A stretch of 64,000 nucleotides of DNA from Paraglaciecola polaris LMG 21857 (GTDB taxonomy: Bacteria; Pseudomonadota; Gammaproteobacteria; Enterobacterales; Alteromonadaceae), in NCBI RefSeq assembly GCF_000315055.1, contig NZ_BAER01000038.1:28757-92756 (forward strand), read 5' to 3'. This document shows positions 29,813-39,601 of the stretch, piece after piece (positions within the stretch are counted from its first letter, which is position 1; each line of letters opens with the position of its first letter). The position numbers and the translations under genes are program-made. The notes below the pieces were generated by a model. That model made no database searches. It was not told the origin of the DNA and saw nothing but the letters and a program-made list of their open reading frames with translations.

Positions 29813-30038
29813 AGAGTTACTCTGTTGCTGATGATTTGTGGAAAAGGAAAATTTGCATGTCAGTGTATAACATATGCGAAGCACCGCCCATCTGATTGAA
29901 ACATTTATCTATTTTTATTAATTCATGACATCAAGCGTCAATTGGATAAATTATTTGCTATGGTTGGTATTTATAATTGGGTTAACGAATAGCACCTAGG
30001 CCGTTAAGCGGCATTTCAACGTAAATAAGGAACAAAAA

Positions 30039-30221
30039 ATGAGTGTGATGACAGTCGATGAGGTAGCAGAATTTTTGGGTGTGGAAGCGATTCGAGTAGA
30101 ACGCTTAGAACGTGAAAGTTTACTTATCGCCATTGAAAAAGACGCACAGGGTAAGCCGCTGTTTAATTCCGCCGATGTTGAAAAATACAAAGTGCTCGCC
30201 CAAAGATTAGGTGGACTGTAG
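30039..30221 (+). CDS. small HTH (MerR/excisionase-like) protein
   Basis: A 60-aa protein with a winged-helix or MerR-type HTH pattern: MTVDEVAEFLGVEAIRVERL at residues 4-23 fits helix-turn-helix, and GKPLFNSADVEKY fits the wing and following helix seen in helix_turn_helix_17-type domains. AAGGA lies eight bases before the ATG. It has its own intergenic space on both sides. Its DNA target is unknown. No phage or integrase gene is near, so it need not be an excisionase. Confidence 0.75.
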   Translation: MSVMTVDEVAEFLGVEAIRVERLERESLLIAIEKDAQGKPLFNSADVEKYKVLAQRLGGL

Positions 30222-30326
30222 CTTGTAAGCCCACCTAATTTCTCATTGAATAACCTAGGTATCGATTCACTGATACTTAAGTGACGCTCATTAATGCTTT
30301 TTATGCACAAACAGCTGTGTGTTTTA

Positions 30327-31613
30327 TTACTCTTCTAGCAAGGCTCGAGCGATAGTTCGAATGCCCATAGCGGAAGCGCCAGCAGGTGAATAAGCATCAG
30401 CACTATCATTAAAAGCGGCTGCCAGATCCATATGTAACCAGCCCTGTGCCCCTTCTCTTACAAAGCGCGATAAGAACCCTGCTGCATTAGATGCGCCACC
30501 CGCTCCCCCGCCTTTTTGTGCTCGGCTATTTGCCGTATCAGCGTAATTAGACGGACACTTTTCCTGATGCCAGGTCTCCAACGGTAATGGCCAAGCCAGT
30601 TCATTTTCTTCGCTGGCATAACCAAGCATGCGCTGCATGAGATTTTTGTCCAAGGCGAAAAAGGCATTGTAGTCACGACCTAACGCTGCGCTTGCTGCTC
30701 CGGTCAGGGTTGCTGCATCGATAATCAGCGGGGCTTGAGTTTCACATGCAGCCATTAAACCGTCGGCTAATACTAATCGTCCTTCGGCATCGGTATTGAC
30801 TATCTCGACAGTGGTGCCATTTTTATAGGTGATAACATCTCCCAACTTATAGGCATGTCCACTGATCAAGTTTTCGGCACAGCATAAATACAGTTTTACC
30901 CGTTTATTCAAGCCTTGCATGATAGCCAAACCCAAGCCCCCAGTGACCATAGCAGCTCCGCCCATATCGCATTTCATGTGCAACATACCTTCGCTGCTTT
31001 TAATACTGTAACCACCGCTGTCAAATGTGATGCCTTTGCCCACTAGTGCTGCGCTGACCGGAGCTAAGGGGTCACCCGTTGGGTTGTAATCCACCTCTAA
31101 CATAACCGGGGGGCGCACGCTGCCGCGTCCGACGTTGTACAAGCCAAACCATTGCTGTTCGACTAATTCTTCACCGGTCCATTGCTTGGCACTCACGTGG
31201 CTAGGACTCAAGCTGGTTAACCATTCGGTACTGCTATTGGCCAATTTTTCTGGAGATAAATCTTCCGGAGTCGCATTGGTTTGATTGCGAGTGAACACTA
31301 ATGCTTGGTAACGTTGGATTAATTCGTTGCTGTGCTCGTCGTCAGCCCACTGGATATGGTGCTGCTTTTTGGTGTTAGTGAAGCTACAGGCAAAAGCCCA
31401 TTGTTGTTCGATATGCCACTTGCCGCATAAAGTAACGAAATCTAAATTCAAACCGTCTAGAATGCGCGCAGCACGGCGTATGGTTCGATATTGATGAGCA
31501 TCATCAGATAACAGGTGGATCGTGGCGCTTTCATTGTCAAACGACACCAGTGCATTTTTACCCCAATGGGCGGATGCTGGTGAAGTAGACAGTTGAATTG
31601 AAAGTCGAGACAT
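30327..31613 (-). CDS. pepB: aminopeptidase B (M17)
   Basis: Cytosolic leucyl-aminopeptidase family enzyme with two metal ions, 428 aa, as in E. coli PepB. The metal-binding signature NTDAEGRLVLADGL is intact. The metal-binding lysine/aspartate blocks GKGITFDSGGYSIK and MKCDMGGAA also are. It is involved in peptide turnover, with preference for acidic N-terminal residues in PepB. The start is preceded by TTAGGAG. It is divergent from sfsA. Confidence 0.95.
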   Translation of the reverse strand: MSRLSIQLSTSPASAHWGKNALVSFDNESATIHLLSDDAHQYRTIRRAARILDGLNLDFVTLCGKWHIEQQWAFACSFTNTKKQHHIQWADDEHSNELIQRYQALVFTRNQTNATPEDLSPEKLANSSTEWLTSLSPSHVSAKQWTGEELVEQQWFGLYNVGRGSVRPPVMLEVDYNPTGDPLAPVSAALVGKGITFDSGGYSIKSSEGMLHMKCDMGGAAMVTGGLGLAIMQGLNKRVKLYLCCAENLISGHAYKLGDVITYKNGTTVEIVNTDAEGRLVLADGLMAACETQAPLIIDAATLTGAASAALGRDYNAFFALDKNLMQRMLGYASEENELAWPLPLETWHQEKCPSNYADTANSRAQKGGGAGGASNAAGFLSRFVREGAQGWLHMDLAAAFNDSADAYSPAGASAMGIRTIARALLEE

Positions 31614-31681
31614 AAAACACTCCTAAGAGAAAGTAAGCAAATGGCGTAATAATTTTGTGACGATAAACAATATGGTGAAAA

Positions 31682-32386
31682 ATGCAATTTAATAACAGTT
31701 TGATTAAAGGCGTATTGATTAAACGTTACAAGCGGTTTTTAGCAGATGTGACACTGGAAAACGGTCAAGAAGTGATAGCACATTGTCCTAATACTGGTGC
31801 TATGACAGGGTGTGCAGAGGCTAATATGCAGGTTTGGTTGAGCCCAAGTAATAACCCAAAACGAAAACTCGACTATACTTGGCAGATAGGAATTACGGCT
31901 AAAGGGCACTGGTTAGGTATCAATACCAACAATGCGAACAAGGTAGTGGGTGAAGCATTGGAGCAACAGCGTATTCCCGAGCTGGGTGAATATGATTCCA
32001 TTCAACCAGAAGTACGTTTTGGACATGAAAACAGCCGAGTTGATTTTCTATTAACGGGTGATGGGCAAAAGGATTGTTACCTTGAAGTGAAGTCGGTGAC
32101 TTTGCTTGAGGGGGAACAGGGTTATTTTCCGGATGCAAAAACGGTACGTGGGCAAAAACACTTACGTGAATTGACGTCTATGGTTGAGCAAGGAAATCGA
32201 GCAGTATTGCTTTTTTGTGTTCAGCATACCGGTATCCGTAGTGTAAAAGTTGCTGGCCATATTGATCCTAAATATGCGCAATGTTTTATACAAGCGTTAG
32301 CTGAGGGAGTGGAAGTTATGGCATACTCGTGTGATATCGACGAACAAAATATTACGCTAAATCAAAGGCTCCCTGTCATTACATAA
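31682..32386 (+). CDS. sfsA: SfsA family DNA/sugar fermentation stimulation protein
   Basis: A 234-aa protein of the SfsA family. Blocks seen are KRYKRFLADVTLENG, HCPNTGAMTGC, SRVDFLLTG and CYLEVKSVTLLEGEQGYFPD, then RGQKHLREL. The EVKS core resembles a restriction-like nuclease fold. E. coli SfsA was first reported as a regulator of maltose genes, and its biochemical role is still unclear. It precedes dksA on the same strand, as in many gammaproteobacteria. Confidence 0.95.
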   Translation: MQFNNSLIKGVLIKRYKRFLADVTLENGQEVIAHCPNTGAMTGCAEANMQVWLSPSNNPKRKLDYTWQIGITAKGHWLGINTNNANKVVGEALEQQRIPELGEYDSIQPEVRFGHENSRVDFLLTGDGQKDCYLEVKSVTLLEGEQGYFPDAKTVRGQKHLRELTSMVEQGNRAVLLFCVQHTGIRSVKVAGHIDPKYAQCFIQALAEGVEVMAYSCDIDEQNITLNQRLPVIT

Positions 32387-32409
32387 AATAAAAGTTGATT
32401 TTTTCACCG

Positions 32410-32441
32410 ACGACGCCATATTGCCCGTCGTAATTTGGTTT
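32410..32441 (+). terminator. possible terminator after sfsA
   Basis: A 6-bp stem (ACGACG at 32410-32415 with CGTCGT at 32426-32431) is followed by a T-rich stretch. It lies between sfsA and dksA. The stem is short, so the call is weak. Confidence 0.4.
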
Positions 32442-32551
32442 TTAGCATTTACAGCAGGTCAGTGGGCAAAATTGCCAGCGGTATTTCTTTCTGTTATACA
32501 TACCCGCTTGCACAAAACCGTCCTGTGCTCGTAGTTAAGGAGAATTGGCTG

Positions 32552-33001
32552 ATGCCAACAGGAAACACGATGAAAACACTCGGATTATTAGCCTTAGCTG
32601 GTCTTACTCCCTATCAGGAGAAAGCAGGCGAGGAATACATGAATGATAAACAAATGGAGCATTTCCGTTTGTTGTTAAAAGCATGGCGTGACCAGTTGCG
32701 TCAAGAGGTTGACCGCACTGTGCATCATATGCAAGATGAAGCGGCTAACTTCCCAGACCCTGTCGATCGGGCTGCCCAAGAAGAAGAGTTCAGCATTGAA
32801 TTGCGCACGCGTGACCGCGAACGCAAATTGATTAAGAAGATCGAGAAAACCCTCAAGCGTATTGAAGAAGACGATTTCGGCTTCTGTGATACCTGTGGTA
32901 TTGAAATCGGTGTAAGACGGTTAGAAGCACGGCCTACTGCTGATTTATGTATCGATTGTAAGACTCTGGCTGAAATTAAAGAAAAACAGCTGCAAGGTTA
33001 A
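32552..33001 (+). CDS. dksA: RNA polymerase-binding transcription factor DksA
   Basis: Binds the secondary channel of RNA polymerase and acts with ppGpp in the stringent response. From the ATG at 32552 it has 149 aa, like E. coli DksA (151). AAGGAG lies nine bases before that ATG, and an upstream in-frame start would add 39 unrelated residues. The coiled-coil tip Asp69 and Asp72 (DPVDRAA) is intact. The C4 zinc finger uses Cys112, Cys115, Cys133 and Cys136. Confidence 0.98.
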   Translation: MPTGNTMKTLGLLALAGLTPYQEKAGEEYMNDKQMEHFRLLLKAWRDQLRQEVDRTVHHMQDEAANFPDPVDRAAQEEEFSIELRTRDRERKLIKKIEKTLKRIEEDDFGFCDTCGIEIGVRRLEARPTADLCIDCKTLAEIKEKQLQG

Positions 33002-33019
33002 TTCCTAGCATTGTTAAGA

Positions 33020-33043
33020 AAGCTGCTCAGTGCAGCTTTTTTT
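33020..33043 (+). terminator. Rho-independent terminator after dksA
   Basis: AAGCTGC at 33020-33026 pairs with GCAGCTT at 33032-33038 with a five-base loop, followed by T7. It separates dksA from gluQ. Confidence 0.85.
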
Positions 33044-33066
33044 ATGCATATGAATAATCGAGGTCA

Positions 33067-33996
33067 ATGAATTTACCTTTTGTCGAACAACGCCTTAATC
33101 AAAGTACTCAGTATGTGGGTCGGTTTGCGCCATCCCCTTCTGGTCCTTTGCATTTAGGCTCATTAGTCGCCGCGCTGGGCAGTTATTTACGTGCCCGTCA
33201 ATTGGGTGGCAAGTGGCTATTACGTATTGAAGATATTGACCCTCCCAGAGAGCAATCGGGCGCCACGGAACGTATTCAAACCACGTTAGCCTGCCATGGT
33301 TTAATATGGGACGATGAGGTTGTGTATCAGCATGATAACCACAGCCATTATGAGCAAGCATTAACAGCATTATTCGTAAATGGTCATAGTTATTACTGCC
33401 AATGTACTCGTAAAGAGCGTTTAGCCAATCCCCAGGGGCAACGATGCCCATGTGCAGAATTAATACTTGCCCCAAGCACCAGCGCCATAGTTTTGCGTAA
33501 TTCACTTGGGATCACTGAAATGAATGACCTACTACTAGGGCAGATCAGTTTTGGTGAAGAGGCGAAAGAGGATTTTATTTTACGTCGTAAAGACGGTTTA
33601 TATGCATACCAGTTGGCGGTTGTTGTGGATGATATTCACGCTGGAGTAACCGAAGTGGTGCGTGGCGCAGACATTTTACCCGCCACAGCTTATCAATTGG
33701 CGCTGTACCGATTATTCGAGCGATCACCGCCAGTTTATCTGCATTTACCCTTAGTACTGGGTGAGAATAATCAAAAACTAAGTAAACAGAATCACGCTCC
33801 GGCATTGATAAATACAAATGCTCGGCGTAATTTATGCACCGCGTTAGGCTTTCTCGGTCTGAAAGCGTCGGCCAATATGAATGATGCTCCCGTGGATGAA
33901 ATATTAGCTTGGGCAACGCATAACTGGAACGTGACGCTAATCGCTGATAAAGCGAATGCGTTTGGCAATAGAATTGACGCGTCAGACAGTATATGA
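33067..33996 (+). CDS. gluQ: glutamyl-Q tRNA(Asp) synthetase
   Basis: GluRS paralogue without an anticodon-binding domain. It charges glutamate onto the queuosine of tRNA-Asp. It has 309 aa. FAPSPSGPLHLGSLVAA is the HIGH-region motif, the zinc ligands are in YYCQCTRKER and RCPCAE, and KLSKQNHA is the KMSKS equivalent. It lies downstream of dksA, as in E. coli and most relatives. Confidence 0.97.
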   Translation: MNLPFVEQRLNQSTQYVGRFAPSPSGPLHLGSLVAALGSYLRARQLGGKWLLRIEDIDPPREQSGATERIQTTLACHGLIWDDEVVYQHDNHSHYEQALTALFVNGHSYYCQCTRKERLANPQGQRCPCAELILAPSTSAIVLRNSLGITEMNDLLLGQISFGEEAKEDFILRRKDGLYAYQLAVVVDDIHAGVTEVVRGADILPATAYQLALYRLFERSPPVYLHLPLVLGENNQKLSKQNHAPALINTNARRNLCTALGFLGLKASANMNDAPVDEILAWATHNWNVTLIADKANAFGNRIDASDSI

Positions 33997-34050
33997 TCAC
34001 ACGCGTTAAAAACCCTACTATGGGTAAACCGTCATCATGGAGCTGAACTT

Positions 34051-35436
34051 ATTATTTCTCGTGTAATCAACAAGGTAAAAGAAGCGTTTAAAAGCACGCC
34101 GAGCATTACTAAACCCACTCTTGTTGCCAATATAATTCCTCGTGCTGAGCACCCTGTGTCACGCAGTGATATCAGTGATAATGCCCTCAAGGTACTTTAT
34201 CGTTTGCATAACAACGGCTTTCAAGCTTACTTGGTCGGTGGTTGTGTACGAGACATTTTATTGGGTAAAGAACCCAAAGACTTTGACGTGACGACGGATG
34301 CAACACCCGAGCAGGTTAAAGAGTTATTCAGAAATTGTCGCCTTATTGGGCGTAGGTTTCGGTTAGCCCATGTGGTTTTTGGTCGAGAAATTATTGAAGT
34401 AGCAACTTTTCGAGGTCATCACCCTAATCAAGATGAAGAGGCTAAAGACAACTTAAGTAAACAAAGTGATCACGGTCAATTATTGCGTGACAACGTTTTC
34501 GGCAGCATTGAAGAAGACGCAGAGCGTCGAGACTTTACCGTCAATGCCATGTATTACAATATTGCAGACTTTAGTATTCATGACTTTGCTAAGGGTATGC
34601 AGGCCATTGAAAAACGTGAAATTAGCATGATTGGGGACCCTGCGACACGCTATCGAGAAGATCCTGTTCGTATGTTGCGTGCTGTCCGCTTCGCCGTTAA
34701 GTTGGGCATGAAAATTAGCCCTGATACGGCAAATCCCATGTACGAACTTGCTCCTTTGATGGCTAATATTCCCTCTGCACGTTTATTTGAAGAAGTACTT
34801 AAGCTGCTGCTTTCAGGTCAAGGCCTAGAAACATACAAACTGCTGAATGAATTTAATTTATTTGAGCAGTTATTCCCACAATTAGGGCCGTTGTTAAAAA
34901 CACAGAATAGCCGTGAGTTAGCATTTATAGAACAAGTGCTGATGAACACAGATAACCGTATCAATTCAGACATGAAAGTTACCCCCGCTTTCATCTTCGC
35001 CGCTTTATTGTGGTATCCATTAGAAGAGCGTTGTCAGCAGCATATGGTAGAGGGTGGACTCAATCACTTTGATGCTTTTAATTTGGCACTAAGTGACGTG
35101 TTACACCGCCAGATACAACGTATTATGATCCCCAAGCGCTTTACTATTACCGTGCGGGAAATTTGGCAGTTACAGCAACGATTGCCAAAACGTTATGGGC
35201 GCAGAGCGTTTCAGATGCTTGAACATCCAAAGTTTAGAGCCGCCTATGACTTTTTATTGATCCGCGGCCAGATAGAAGGCGGTGAATTATTAACGCTTGC
35301 TCAGTGGTGGACTGACTTTCAAAATGTCGATCCGGAAGAGCGTCAAGGGATGTTGCAAGCGTTGCGCGAAAAAGAAGGTGGCGGCGCACCTAAGCGTCGT
35401 AGTCGTTATCGAGGCAAGAAGAAAGCAGCGCAATGA
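34051..35436 (+). CDS. pcnB: poly(A) polymerase I, probable AUU start
   Basis: Adds 3' poly(A) tails that promote RNA decay. The nucleotidyltransferase core shows LVGGCVRD, KDFDVTTDATPEQV, RRFRLAHVVFG and RRDFTVNAMYYN. The C-terminus ends in a basic tail (RRSRYRGKKKAAQ). No ATG, GTG or TTG begins the conserved N-terminus: the frame is open upstream of a GTG at 34156 and encodes ISRVINKVKEAF. An ATT at 34051, eight bases after GGAG (34039-34042), gives a 461-aa protein whose start matches E. coli PcnB (MFTRVANF), which is known to initiate at AUU. The stop overlaps the folK start. Confidence 0.93.
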   Translation: MISRVINKVKEAFKSTPSITKPTLVANIIPRAEHPVSRSDISDNALKVLYRLHNNGFQAYLVGGCVRDILLGKEPKDFDVTTDATPEQVKELFRNCRLIGRRFRLAHVVFGREIIEVATFRGHHPNQDEEAKDNLSKQSDHGQLLRDNVFGSIEEDAERRDFTVNAMYYNIADFSIHDFAKGMQAIEKREISMIGDPATRYREDPVRMLRAVRFAVKLGMKISPDTANPMYELAPLMANIPSARLFEEVLKLLLSGQGLETYKLLNEFNLFEQLFPQLGPLLKTQNSRELAFIEQVLMNTDNRINSDMKVTPAFIFAALLWYPLEERCQQHMVEGGLNHFDAFNLALSDVLHRQIQRIMIPKRFTITVREIWQLQQRLPKRYGRRAFQMLEHPKFRAAYDFLLIRGQIEGGELLTLAQWWTDFQNVDPEERQGMLQALREKEGGGAPKRRSRYRGKKKAAQ

Positions 35437-35927
35437 GCCAAGTATACGTTGGGCTTGGTAGTAACCTAGCTCAGCCAGAACAACAAATAGCCCAAGCATT
35501 ACAAGCCATCGAGGCACTTCCTGATACTCATATATCGGCCTCGTCTAGTTTGTATATAAGTCGTCCTATGGGTCCCCAAGACCAGCCTAGCTATGTTAAT
35601 GCTGTGGTTGAGTTGCAAACTGATTTACAGTCTGTTGAATTTCTTCATTGCTTACAAAAAATAGAGTTAGAGCATGGACGCGAGCGTAAAGCAGAGCGCT
35701 GGGGGCCACGTACCTTAGATTTAGATATTTTGTTATTTGGTAATCAACTAATTGATTCGCAAGAACTTACTGTTCCTCATTATGGTATGAAGCAGCGTGA
35801 GTTCGTGTTGTATCCTTTGCATGAAATTGCCCCCGAATTACATCTACCTTGTGGCAGTAAACTCACCATCTTGTTAGATAACTGCCCGTTAAATGGGTTG
35901 AAAAAGTTACCGTATAAATCAGTGTGA
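35433..35927 (+). CDS. folK: HPPK, 6-hydroxymethyl-7,8-dihydropterin pyrophosphokinase
   Basis: Transfers pyrophosphate from ATP to the pterin in folate synthesis. It has 164 aa. YVGLGSN at the N-terminus and the HPPK signature RWGPRTLDLDILLFG (about 88-102) are clear. Its ATG overlaps the pcnB stop (ATGA). The pcnB-folK-panB-panC order is a common gammaproteobacterial arrangement. Confidence 0.97.
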   Translation: MSQVYVGLGSNLAQPEQQIAQALQAIEALPDTHISASSSLYISRPMGPQDQPSYVNAVVELQTDLQSVEFLHCLQKIELEHGRERKAERWGPRTLDLDILLFGNQLIDSQELTVPHYGMKQREFVLYPLHEIAPELHLPCGSKLTILLDNCPLNGLKKLPYKSV

Positions 35928-36007
35928 TAGAAATCCGTTAAAAAATCCGTATAGTGCCTGATTTACTTAAGCGCTATTAAATGTTCATCGTATTGGAGTG
36001 ATTCAAA

Positions 36008-36805
36008 ATGAAAAAAGTCACAACTTCAACGTTGTTGAAAATGAAGCAACAAGGCGAAAAAATCAGTGCGTTAACCGCATATGATGCGAGCTTTTCAAAG
36101 TTGTTTGATGAGCAAGGAATAGACGTACTATTGATCGGCGATTCGTTGGGGATGGTGCTGCAGGGCTGCGACGACACATTAGGCGTAAGCATAGAGGATG
36201 TGGCTTATCACACACGTGCTGTACGTAAAGGTGTTGAGCGTGCGTTTGTTATTGCTGATATGCCGTTTATGTCTTACTCCACCCCAGAGCAAACATATTT
36301 GAATGCAGCTAAATTAATGGCAGCCGGTGCAAGTATGGTTAAACTTGAAGGTGGACGCTGGTTACTCGAAAGCATAAAAGGCTTGAACGAGCGTGGTGTA
36401 CCTGTATGTGGTCATTTAGGATTAACTCCTCAGTCGGTACATGTTTTTGGTGGCTTTAAAGTACAAGGTCGAGACGATCTGCAGGCTGAGCAAATGCTTG
36501 AGCAAGCCAAAGAAATGGCTAAAGCTGGTATACAGCTCTTGGTCCTAGAGTGTGTGCCCACTGAATTAGCTGGTGCTATCTCGCACGCTATCGATATTCC
36601 GGTTATTGGAATTGGTGCAGGAGCAGAGACTGACGGGCAAATTCTGGTGATGCACGATATGTTCGGTATCAGTGCTAACTACATGCCGAAGTTTTCGAAA
36701 AACTACCTGCAAGAAACAGGTGATATGCGTACCGCGGTTAGTCAATATATCGAAGAAGTGAAAGACGGTAGCTTTCCGTCTGACGTTCACAGTTTTAGTA
36801 AGTGA
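36008..36805 (+). CDS. panB: 3-methyl-2-oxobutanoate hydroxymethyltransferase
   Basis: First enzyme of the pantoate branch: ketoisovalerate plus methylene-THF gives ketopantoate. It has 265 aa. [35 protein letters not shown] and [18 protein letters not shown] are family signatures. TTGGAG precedes the ATG. Seven bases separate it from panC. Confidence 0.98.
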   Translation: MKKVTTSTLLKMKQQGEKISALTAYDASFSKLFDEQGIDVLLIGDSLGMVLQGCDDTLGVSIEDVAYHTRAVRKGVERAFVIADMPFMSYSTPEQTYLNAAKLMAAGASMVKLEGGRWLLESIKGLNERGVPVCGHLGLTPQSVHVFGGFKVQGRDDLQAEQMLEQAKEMAKAGIQLLVLECVPTELAGAISHAIDIPVIGIGAGAETDGQILVMHDMFGISANYMPKFSKNYLQETGDMRTAVSQYIEEVKDGSFPSDVHSFSK

Positions 36806-36812
36806 GTTAAAT

Positions 36813-37664
36813 ATGCGAGTGATTAGCAATATCGCCAGTTTACGTGACGTGCGTCGCAGCTGGCAGGCTGAATATAAGGTCATTGCCTTTGTACCGACTA
36901 TGGGCAACTTGCACCAGGGACACCTTAACTTAGTTAAAGAAGCCAAGATGAAGGCCGACGTTGTGGTGGTCTCTATTTTTGTTAACCCCTTGCAGTTTGG
37001 GCCGGACGAAGATTTAGAAGCCTATCCACGTACCTTGGAAAATGACCGTAAAGTGTTGAGCGAGATGGGCGTAGATGTTTTGTTTACACCTCAGGTGAAA
37101 GATATCTATTCTCGTGGACTTGAGCAGCAAACTTTTGTTGAAGTGCCGGGAATTTCCTACATGATCTGTGGCGCTAGCCGCCCAGGGCATTTTCGTGGCG
37201 TGGCAACTATTGTATGTAAGTTGTTCAACATGGTTCAACCAAACATGGCATTTTTTGGCGAGAAGGACTTTCAACAGCTGCAAGTTATTAAAGCTATGGT
37301 GACTGACTTGTCTATGAATCTTACTGTGCATGGCGTATCTACGACCCGTGAAGACGATGGGTTAGCGATGAGCTCGCGTAATCAATACTTAACTGCCGAA
37401 CAGCGTACGTTAGCGCCAACACTGTATCAACGCTTGCAAGAGATGCGAGATAAGATAAATTCAGGACGTCGAGACTTCTCACGAGTTACAAGTGAATGTT
37501 GCGAGCAGCTTGCCCAGGCTGGCTTTAGTCTGGATTACATTGAAATTCGTTCGGCGGATACTTTGTTACAACCGGGTCATGAAGAAACCAAGGTGGTTAT
37601 CCTCGCAGCGGCATTTTTAGGTCGTACACGCCTTATCGACAACCTTCAGGTAACACTTAATTAG
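36813..37664 (+). CDS. panC: pantothenate synthetase
   Basis: ATP-dependent ligase joining pantoate and beta-alanine. It has 283 aa. [14 protein letters not shown] carries the HxGH nucleotide-binding motif, FVNPLQFGP follows, [10 protein letters not shown] is the third block and MSSRNQYL is the KMSKS-like loop. The beta-alanine it needs is probably made by panP, immediately downstream on the other strand. Confidence 0.98.
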   Translation: MRVISNIASLRDVRRSWQAEYKVIAFVPTMGNLHQGHLNLVKEAKMKADVVVVSIFVNPLQFGPDEDLEAYPRTLENDRKVLSEMGVDVLFTPQVKDIYSRGLEQQTFVEVPGISYMICGASRPGHFRGVATIVCKLFNMVQPNMAFFGEKDFQQLQVIKAMVTDLSMNLTVHGVSTTREDDGLAMSSRNQYLTAEQRTLAPTLYQRLQEMRDKINSGRRDFSRVTSECCEQLAQAGFSLDYIEIRSADTLLQPGHEETKVVILAAAFLGRTRLIDNLQVTLN

Positions 37665-37699
37665 TTGTACCACGGTATTTCAGGGTGAGAAAATCGTTA

Positions 37700-37734
37700 A
37701 AAAAAGGCCATTAGCTAACACTAACGGCCTTTTG
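37700..37734. terminator. bidirectional terminator between panC and panP
   Basis: AAAAGGCCATTAG pairs with CTAACGGCCTTTT with one A-C mismatch and a short loop. A-rich sequence lies before and T-rich after, so it suits both convergent genes. Confidence 0.8.
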
Positions 37735-37755
37735 TCATTCTACGTTAGCAAATAA

Positions 37756-39378
37756 TTACAACGTAGATTTTTCCGTTAGCTGAGCCCAATTAACACTCTT
37801 ACTCGCGATCGCTATTTGCTCATCAAGGATATTCTGTAAATCCTTTTCTGTGGTCAACGGATTAGCCAGAACCACACGAAATACCGTGAGTGTTTGGTCG
37901 CCATAAGTTTGGGTTTGTAAGCGAGTGCGAGATACAAATGATTTACCCGCTTCACGTTGCTGCTTCTGCACGTACACAGTCAATTTATCTAGCTTTTCAT
38001 TGAACTCAGGGCTTAATGAAGGCTGCGCTTTGACTTGTAGCTGCACTTCTTGGGGATTAACCCGATAGGTCAGCAAGGAAAGGGTCGGGTGGGTGATCAA
38101 CTCAAAGTCAGGGTGAGATTGGATCATGCGAGCGAATATCTTGGCTTTTTCAATACTCTGATCGATCAATAATTCATAACCAAGACGGCCAAATATATGC
38201 AAAGACGCATATACCATCATCGCCATACCATTGCGTGAACCCTCTAGGGTGGTTGCACCTAAATCTTTAGAGCCTGCACGCAGAATATAATTAGCATGGT
38301 GACGCACAGCGTTGCTGTCATTCGGATCTTTAAACAGCACCATACCTGCGCCCATAGGCACGTACATTTGCTTGTGCGCATCTATGGTCACTGAATCGGC
38401 ACGCTGGATACCTTTGAGGATATTTCGATGTGTACTTGAGAACAAAGTCGCACCGCCCCAAGCTGCATCAACATGGAAATGACAGTCTAATTCAGCGGCG
38501 ACATCAGCCAGTTCGTCTAGGGGATCGACATGGCCGGTTTCTGTTGTGCCTGCGACACCGACAATACTCAGAATTTTATTACCTTGTTCTGCGTACTGTT
38601 TGCCAAATGCCAAGGCCTTTTCCGGTGAAAGTCGTTGGGTAGGGCAGTCTAATGTGATGAGCTGTTCTCGGCCCAAGCCGAGTAAGTCCACAGATTTCGA
38701 GAGTGAATAATGACCACGGCGCGAGGACAAAATAGCCATTTTTTTATAGCCATAATAGGCTAAGCCTGCAGCTAAGCCTTCCCGAGCCACACCTTTAAAC
38801 ACCCCGTCAGCGGCGAGCGCCTTGTTCCGGGCAACCCATAATGCGGTGACATTGGCTATCGTGCCGCCTGAGCAAAACGCGCCCAAGGCATGATTTGCGC
38901 TGTGCAAATATGTGTTATAAAACTCACTGTCTTGGGCGTACACCAATTCGTGCATCATGCCCAGCACTTGACGCTCCAAAGGCGTAAAGGCTTTAGAGGT
39001 TTCAATTTTAACCAGATTTTGATTAAGCCCAACTAACAACTTAGCCAAGGATAAATGAAAATAGGGTAAAGCAGACGTCATGTGTCCGATAAATGTTGGC
39101 GAATAGGTATTAACTGAATTAGCGACCAGCTTTTCAAGCAGATTAGCCGCGTGTTCCGAAACGAACTCAGGGTGTTCCGGTACATTAAATTCAGCAAAAC
39201 TTTGCTCTATTTGCTCAAGTGATGTGACTTTAGTCACCACATGTTGAGACAAAAAATCGGCCAAGTTATCTGACAGATGCTGCTCAATCTGAGCTAACTT
39301 AGAATCTTTACCTTCAGGCATGGTAAATACTCTAAACAAATGCTCTAAACTGACTTCAGCTACAGCCACGCTTGACAC
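37756..39378 (-). CDS. panP: PLP-dependent aspartate 1-decarboxylase PanP
   Basis: Group II PLP decarboxylase that makes beta-alanine from aspartate. It replaces the pyruvoyl enzyme PanD in vibrios, alteromonads and relatives. It has 540 aa. The Schiff-base lysine is in TIDAHKQMYVPMG, and HVDAAWGG holds the PLP-stacking and aspartate residues. Its position next to panB-panC distinguishes it from glutamate decarboxylases of the same fold. The start appears to be GTG at 39378; the exact start is not firm. Confidence 0.92.
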   Translation of the reverse strand: MSSVAVAEVSLEHLFRVFTMPEGKDSKLAQIEQHLSDNLADFLSQHVVTKVTSLEQIEQSFAEFNVPEHPEFVSEHAANLLEKLVANSVNTYSPTFIGHMTSALPYFHLSLAKLLVGLNQNLVKIETSKAFTPLERQVLGMMHELVYAQDSEFYNTYLHSANHALGAFCSGGTIANVTALWVARNKALAADGVFKGVAREGLAAGLAYYGYKKMAILSSRRGHYSLSKSVDLLGLGREQLITLDCPTQRLSPEKALAFGKQYAEQGNKILSIVGVAGTTETGHVDPLDELADVAAELDCHFHVDAAWGGATLFSSTHRNILKGIQRADSVTIDAHKQMYVPMGAGMVLFKDPNDSNAVRHHANYILRAGSKDLGATTLEGSRNGMAMMVYASLHIFGRLGYELLIDQSIEKAKIFARMIQSHPDFELITHPTLSLLTYRVNPQEVQLQVKAQPSLSPEFNEKLDKLTVYVQKQQREAGKSFVSRTRLQTQTYGDQTLTVFRVVLANPLTTEKDLQNILDEQIAIASKSVNWAQLTEKSTL

Positions 39379-39601
39379 CTCATATGAAAACTTTCAGGTC
39401 GCGAACTTTACATCAATTTTTCGACCCATACCAACATAAAGACCCATAAATAGGGGGGTAAGGTTGGTTTTTAGGGCCCATTGATAGCTAACGGCCTAGG
39501 ACATTTGTATGAATTGCCAGCATGATGAACGAAAGTTGTACTATTTCACCTAGCCTTAGCTAGCTAACTTGCTATAGTGTAAAGAAAAAATACTAGCCAA
39601 T

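Noticed and set aside
30039..30221. Excisionase marking a prophage or integrative element
   Set aside because: The 60-aa HTH protein has an excisionase-like fold, but housekeeping genes flank it and no integrase or phage gene is near.
33575..34000. 141-aa and 136-aa minus-strand ORFs over gluQ
   Set aside because: Antisense shadows of a highly conserved synthetase gene, with no ribosome binding sites.
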